Of a DNA stretch of 36,924 nt, positions 34,740 to 36,924 are shown one piece after another (the stretch's first letter is position 1; the number at the start of each line of letters is the position of its first letter). Source of the stretch: a virus; IMG/VR virus record IMGVR_UViG_3300025120_000200, positions 1 to 36,924 of that record. The stretch is one strand, 5' to 3'. A program made the translations under genes and the position numbers. The notes beneath the pieces are model-generated. The model was not told the origin of the DNA and did no database searches. It saw nothing but the letters and a program-made list of their open reading frames with translations.

Positions 34740-35052
34740 TCTTACTATTGTTACTTTTTTTGTTACTAAACACTTTGCCAATCTCTGCGATTCCAAAGCT
34801 TCCTAATGTTACGATCAAAAACGAATCGTATATAAACTCCGAAATAACTAAGTGTTTACCAGCAACACCAGTCACAATATCCACCGCAGCAAAAATTGCC
34901 ATCATACCGAAAGAGAGAAACCCAACTATTGTTTTCTCATTAATACCGTTATCGTCTTTAAAAATGTCTCTGAAAGCCATAAGTTTTCTTTTTAAGAACA
35001 TCGTTGTTCTCGAAACCTTTATAGCATTATATAACCTTTTAAAGATGTCCAT
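34711..35052 (-). CDS. Two-helix membrane protein (holin-like)
   Basis: The 113-residue protein has two predicted transmembrane helices (TIVGFLSFGMMAIFAAVDIV and FLIVTLGSFGIAEIGKVF) separated by about 15 residues, with a basic N-terminus and a hydrophilic Asn/Lys/Glu tail. This resembles small class II holins or related phage membrane proteins. The start is uncertain: the ATG at 35052 is only 7 nt below the promoter-like motif, while the Met at 34980 (MAFRDIFKDDNG) would give a 79-nt spacing. It is the first gene of the envelope/lysis block and overlaps the T9SS-tagged gene. A second holin elsewhere in the block (29322-29723) raises the chance that this one has another role. Confidence 0.65.
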   Translation of the reverse strand: MDIFKRLYNAIKVSRTTMFLKRKLMAFRDIFKDDNGINEKTIVGFLSFGMMAIFAAVDIVTGVAGKHLVISEFIYDSFLIVTLGSFGIAEIGKVFSNKKSNNSKNDEVSNEEF

Positions 35053-35059
35053 GTTAATA

Positions 35060-35067
35060 ATAAATAG
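35060..35067 (-). promoter_or_regulatory. Candidate late promoter motif, copy 6
   Basis: The coding strand reads CTATTTATTATTAAC directly after a hairpin terminator and 7 nt above the ATG at 35052. Terminator followed by motif marks a transcription-unit boundary. The short spacing means a near-leaderless transcript or a later start codon. Confidence 0.5.
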
Positions 35068-35069
35068 CT

Positions 35070-35103
35070 CCTAAAAATAGAAAATGCCGGAAAGACCGGC
35101 ATT
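35070..35103 (-). terminator. Rho-independent terminator
   Basis: A perfect 8-bp stem (35083-35090 with 35096-35103) closes a 5-nt loop; the coding strand reads AATGCCGG, TCTTT, CCGGCATT and then TTCTATTTTT. The GC-rich stem stands out in AT-rich DNA and the tail is T-rich. It lies 21 nt after the stop of the 230-aa gene and directly before promoter-like motif copy 6. Confidence 0.8.
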
Positions 35104-35124
35104 AACTTTGTAGTGTTTATTGTA

Positions 35125-35817
35125 TTATAATATATACTCTTCGTTGTCAAATGCACTCTTAACCTCACGCACATCTTCCATAAAATATGCCCGTTTTTCA
35201 CCGGATAATTGCTTGGAAATGTGAGAGATAAGCGCAGTACTCGTCTTGAACTTTTTTGTGATTTTTTCATCAAATCCATGGATCTCAGCCACTTCACAAA
35301 TGGTGTTTAGAATGCCAGAATCTAGCGCATTTTCTGTGATTTCAGCCATGACATCTTGAGCATCAAAAAGATCTTTTAAGAAGCTTTTGAAGGTAGGATC
35401 TGTTGTTTTTAATTGTGGAAACTCTTGCTGAACTTTACCTAAAAATTCGTTAAAATCACTCGATTCATCCGCTAAAATGTCTAATTCTGAAAAGGCTCCT
35501 TCGTCTAGTTTCATAGCATATCTACCTAGGTTTTCTTTAAGATCATCCTTACGCATATACCCTTGAACAACTGTACGAGGATTGGCTATACTCTTCATTT
35601 TATCAAGAAATTTCAGTCTTTCACCTAACACGTTTTGCATGAGTTCTATCGTTTCAGAATCGTACTCATCATTGACATATGCAACGAATTCCTTAGCTGT
35701 GAATTTAGGTGCAGATGCTTCATTAACCGACTTATACGTCTTTACTTCTTCCTCAACGATAGTACGGATTTTTGATACCTCTTCGTTTACGATACTACTT
35801 ATATCTGCTTTTTTCAT
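35125..35817 (-). CDS. Acidic helical protein, 230 aa
   Basis: I do not recognise the family. The N-terminus is a charged helix (SSIVNEEVSKIRTIVEEEVK), and the remainder is acidic and mostly helical (AKEFVAYVNDEYDSETIELM, ALDSGILNTICEVAEIHGFD). There are no membrane segments and no signal peptide. It is the last gene before the terminator at 35083-35103 and follows the preceding gene by 1 nt. Its composition fits a scaffold or internal head protein, and the preceding small genes carry capsid-targeting-like starts, but this is inference. Confidence 0.6.
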   Translation of the reverse strand: MKKADISSIVNEEVSKIRTIVEEEVKTYKSVNEASAPKFTAKEFVAYVNDEYDSETIELMQNVLGERLKFLDKMKSIANPRTVVQGYMRKDDLKENLGRYAMKLDEGAFSELDILADESSDFNEFLGKVQQEFPQLKTTDPTFKSFLKDLFDAQDVMAEITENALDSGILNTICEVAEIHGFDEKITKKFKTSTALISHISKQLSGEKRAYFMEDVREVKSAFDNEEYIL

Positions 35818-35818
35818 A

Positions 35819-36160
35819 TTAATATTTTCGTATTACCATTTCACCTTGAGCTCCTTTGAACACTCCTTCTTTCCACATATTAGAAAGCATAATTGACAAA
35901 CGCGTTCCTTTTTGAATGTGAGTAGTCAATGCTTCAGCTAGTGTTTTTTCAAACGTGTTTATGCTGTTTGGAGAAGCTATCATGTCTGGATTAATTTGCA
36001 ATCCTGCAATTTGTAAAGCTTCCATAATTTGACTAATGGTCACTTCCATTGTCATAATAATCTTATCTTCTGGATTCCAATTTTGTGCCTCATTAACAAA
36101 TGGATTGTTAATAGCAGCTAGTTCCATTAATCGTTGTTTTGTTGTTTTCATTTTTTTCAT
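35819..36160 (-). CDS. Small protein with RLMELA-type N-terminal tag
   Basis: The 113-residue protein starts MKKMKTTKQRLMELAAINNP; the Met at residue 4 is an alternative start. The RLMELAAI segment is nearly the same as RLMEIAGL in the upstream neighbour. The core is EDKIIMTMEVTISQIMEALQ, a helix pair, and a basic end GEMVIRKY. The gene lies 2 nt after its neighbour and 1 nt before the 230-aa gene. Function is unknown; a head-associated role is suggested by the tag. Confidence 0.55.
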   Translation of the reverse strand: MKKMKTTKQRLMELAAINNPFVNEAQNWNPEDKIIMTMEVTISQIMEALQIAGLQINPDMIASPNSINTFEKTLAEALTTHIQKGTRLSIMLSNMWKEGVFKGAQGEMVIRKY

Positions 36161-36162
36161 AA

Positions 36163-36519
36163 TTAGGAAAATTCATCAAATAGATCAATAACAGCTTTAT
36201 CTCTAACACTATCATCCTTGTCGTCTTCAAAGTAAGGACCTTCGTAATCACTATCACCTCTAAGCTCAACCTCGCCCTCATGAGATTTGCCTGCTGCATC
36301 CATATAGATGAATTCTATCTTGGTACCCCTAGCATACTTGTCTTCAGCCATCTCTAATGCATCAGCATACACATCACTATCTAATTCCTGACCGTTAGGA
36401 AACTGCATATCGCTATTTCCATTATCCATACGTGTGACTAAGATTGTGTTTGGTTGGGCTACTGCCTCTTTGAGACCTGCTATCTCCATTAACCTCTTTC
36501 TGTTAAAGTATTTATCCAT
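36163..36519 (-). CDS. Small acidic protein with RLMEIA-type N-terminal tag
   Basis: The 118-residue protein begins MDKYFNRKRLMEIAGLKEAV. A beta-strand core follows (NTILVTRMDNGNSDMQFPNG, TKIEFIYMDAAGKSHEGEVE), and the C-terminus is very acidic (FEDDKDDSVRDKAVIDLFDE). No family is recognised. The basic tag on an acidic body resembles small internal or scaffold-associated proteins. It is 2 nt before the next gene. Confidence 0.55.
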   Translation of the reverse strand: MDKYFNRKRLMEIAGLKEAVAQPNTILVTRMDNGNSDMQFPNGQELDSDVYADALEMAEDKYARGTKIEFIYMDAAGKSHEGEVELRGDSDYEGPYFEDDKDDSVRDKAVIDLFDEFS

Positions 36520-36529
36520 TTTTTTATAT

Positions 36530-36853
36530 TTACGCGTTTATGTCTCCAAAGTATTCTATCGCAATTGCAATAACATCTTCAATGTTTTCATCAGTCAACT
36601 TATCCAACTCTTGATCAGATAAAGGCTTTCCACTTTTATCCATAGCAGACTCAATATAAGCTTCTGCAGTACCATCATCAGGCCCAGCGTTTGGATCAAG
36701 TCCACCAATCTTCAATGTTTCAATATCTAAGTTAGGTGCTAGCTTCTTTAAGTTGTCAAACACACGTGCGTGTGGATCTAGTGCTATCTTTGAGAGATCA
36801 ACAGCTCGTTCTTCTTTTAGAACGTGTAGAGGTATAAGGTTCTTTAATTTCAT
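36530..36853 (-). CDS. Small acidic protein with MKLKNL-type N-terminal tag
   Basis: The 107-residue protein begins MKLKNLIPLHVLKEERAVDL, similar in pattern to the MIKL starts at 28-29 kb. The rest is acidic and helical, ending LTDENIEDVIAIAIEYFGDI. A central GGLDPNAGPDDGTAEAYIES stretch is loop-like. The ATG overlaps the stop of the upstream partial gene by 3-4 nt (ATGA). Function is unknown. Confidence 0.55.
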   Translation of the reverse strand: MKLKNLIPLHVLKEERAVDLSKIALDPHARVFDNLKKLAPNLDIETLKIGGLDPNAGPDDGTAEAYIESAMDKSGKPLSDQELDKLTDENIEDVIAIAIEYFGDINA

Positions 36854-36924
36854 AATATAGCAACTAATCGTTTATGTCCTTCTTCTGCTTCTGGCTTATT
36901 ACCAGCCTTCAGTGCATCAATAAT
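36850..36924 (-). CDS. Partial CDS, C-terminal 24 residues only
   Basis: A reading frame enters from the right edge and ends in TGA at 36850, coding AGNKPEAEEGHKRLVAIL at its end. The stop overlaps the ATG of the next gene (TTATGAAA), the same coupling seen across the window, which supports it being a real gene. Too little is present to name it. Confidence 0.55.
   Translation of the reverse strand: MIDALKAGNKPEAEEGHKRLVAIL

Noticed and set aside
35019-35297. 92-residue minus-strand frame overlapping the terminator
   Set aside because: It overlaps the 230-aa gene in another frame, reads through the hairpin terminator and lacks any recognisable feature.
36108-36299. 63-residue minus-strand frame
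   Set aside because: It overlaps two better-supported genes (118 and 113 residues) that are spaced 2 nt apart in standard fashion.
1-36924. tRNA genes, integrase or attachment sites
   Set aside because: I saw no cloverleaf-like segment, integrase or direct-repeat boundary; gaps between genes are too small to hide tRNAs, in line with a virulent phage region.

Overview
This window looks like part of the late region of a T4-like (contractile-tailed) phage that infects a Bacteroidota host, probably a marine flavobacterium. The phage assignment rests on a T4 gp6-type baseplate wedge protein, a gp25-type wedge protein, an OB-fold hub protein and a gp55-type late sigma factor. The host assignment rests on a phage gene with a type IX secretion (T9SS) C-terminal sorting domain and cysteine repeats of a kind familiar from secreted marine Bacteroidota proteins, on Bacteroidota-style signal peptides, and on the scarcity of obvious Shine-Dalgarno sequences. 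The DNA is AT-rich. Every supported gene lies on the minus strand, so transcription runs from right to left. Packing is tight: 1-8 nt overlaps or gaps of a few nt are typical, and no gap exceeds 100 nt.

Layout in transcription order. (1) About 36.9-35.1 kb: four small proteins plus a fragment, several with short amphipathic N-termini that resemble T4 capsid-targeting sequences, closed by a clear hairpin terminator at 35083-35103. (2) About 35.05-29.3 kb: an envelope and lysis block. It holds a two-helix membrane protein, a T9SS-tagged secreted repeat protein, an outer-membrane beta-barrel protein, a membrane coiled-coil protein, a secreted thioredoxin-like protein without the active-site cysteines, an amidase endolysin and a holin. 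(3) About 29.3-27.3 kb: an N-terminal-nucleophile hydrolase, a 57-aa GTG-start gene, a small conserved-looking protein and a hypoxanthine phosphoribosyltransferase. (4) About 27.3-22.85 kb: a fibre-like repeat protein, small membrane and unknown proteins, a zinc-ribbon protein, an HD hydrolase and the gp55-like sigma factor. (5) About 22.8-14.2 kb: the baseplate hub and spike, with an OB-fold protein, a spike-like protein, an M15 peptidase tail lysin and a 1,050-residue coiled-coil protein. (6) About 14.1-4.4 kb: the baseplate wedge (gp25, gp6) followed by peripheral beta-sandwich and Ig-domain proteins. (7) A giant LamG-containing structural protein that runs off the left edge.

The main regulatory observation is an 8-bp motif, CTATTTAT on the coding strand, often extended to CTATTTATATAAAA. 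It occurs 7-19 nt upstream of six gene starts, and I found no other copy in the window on either strand. It marks the heads of blocks 2 to 7 and is the natural candidate for the late promoter read by the gp55-like sigma factor. The most unusual biology is block 2, where the phage appears to send proteins into and through the host outer membrane, including one with a T9SS address tag.
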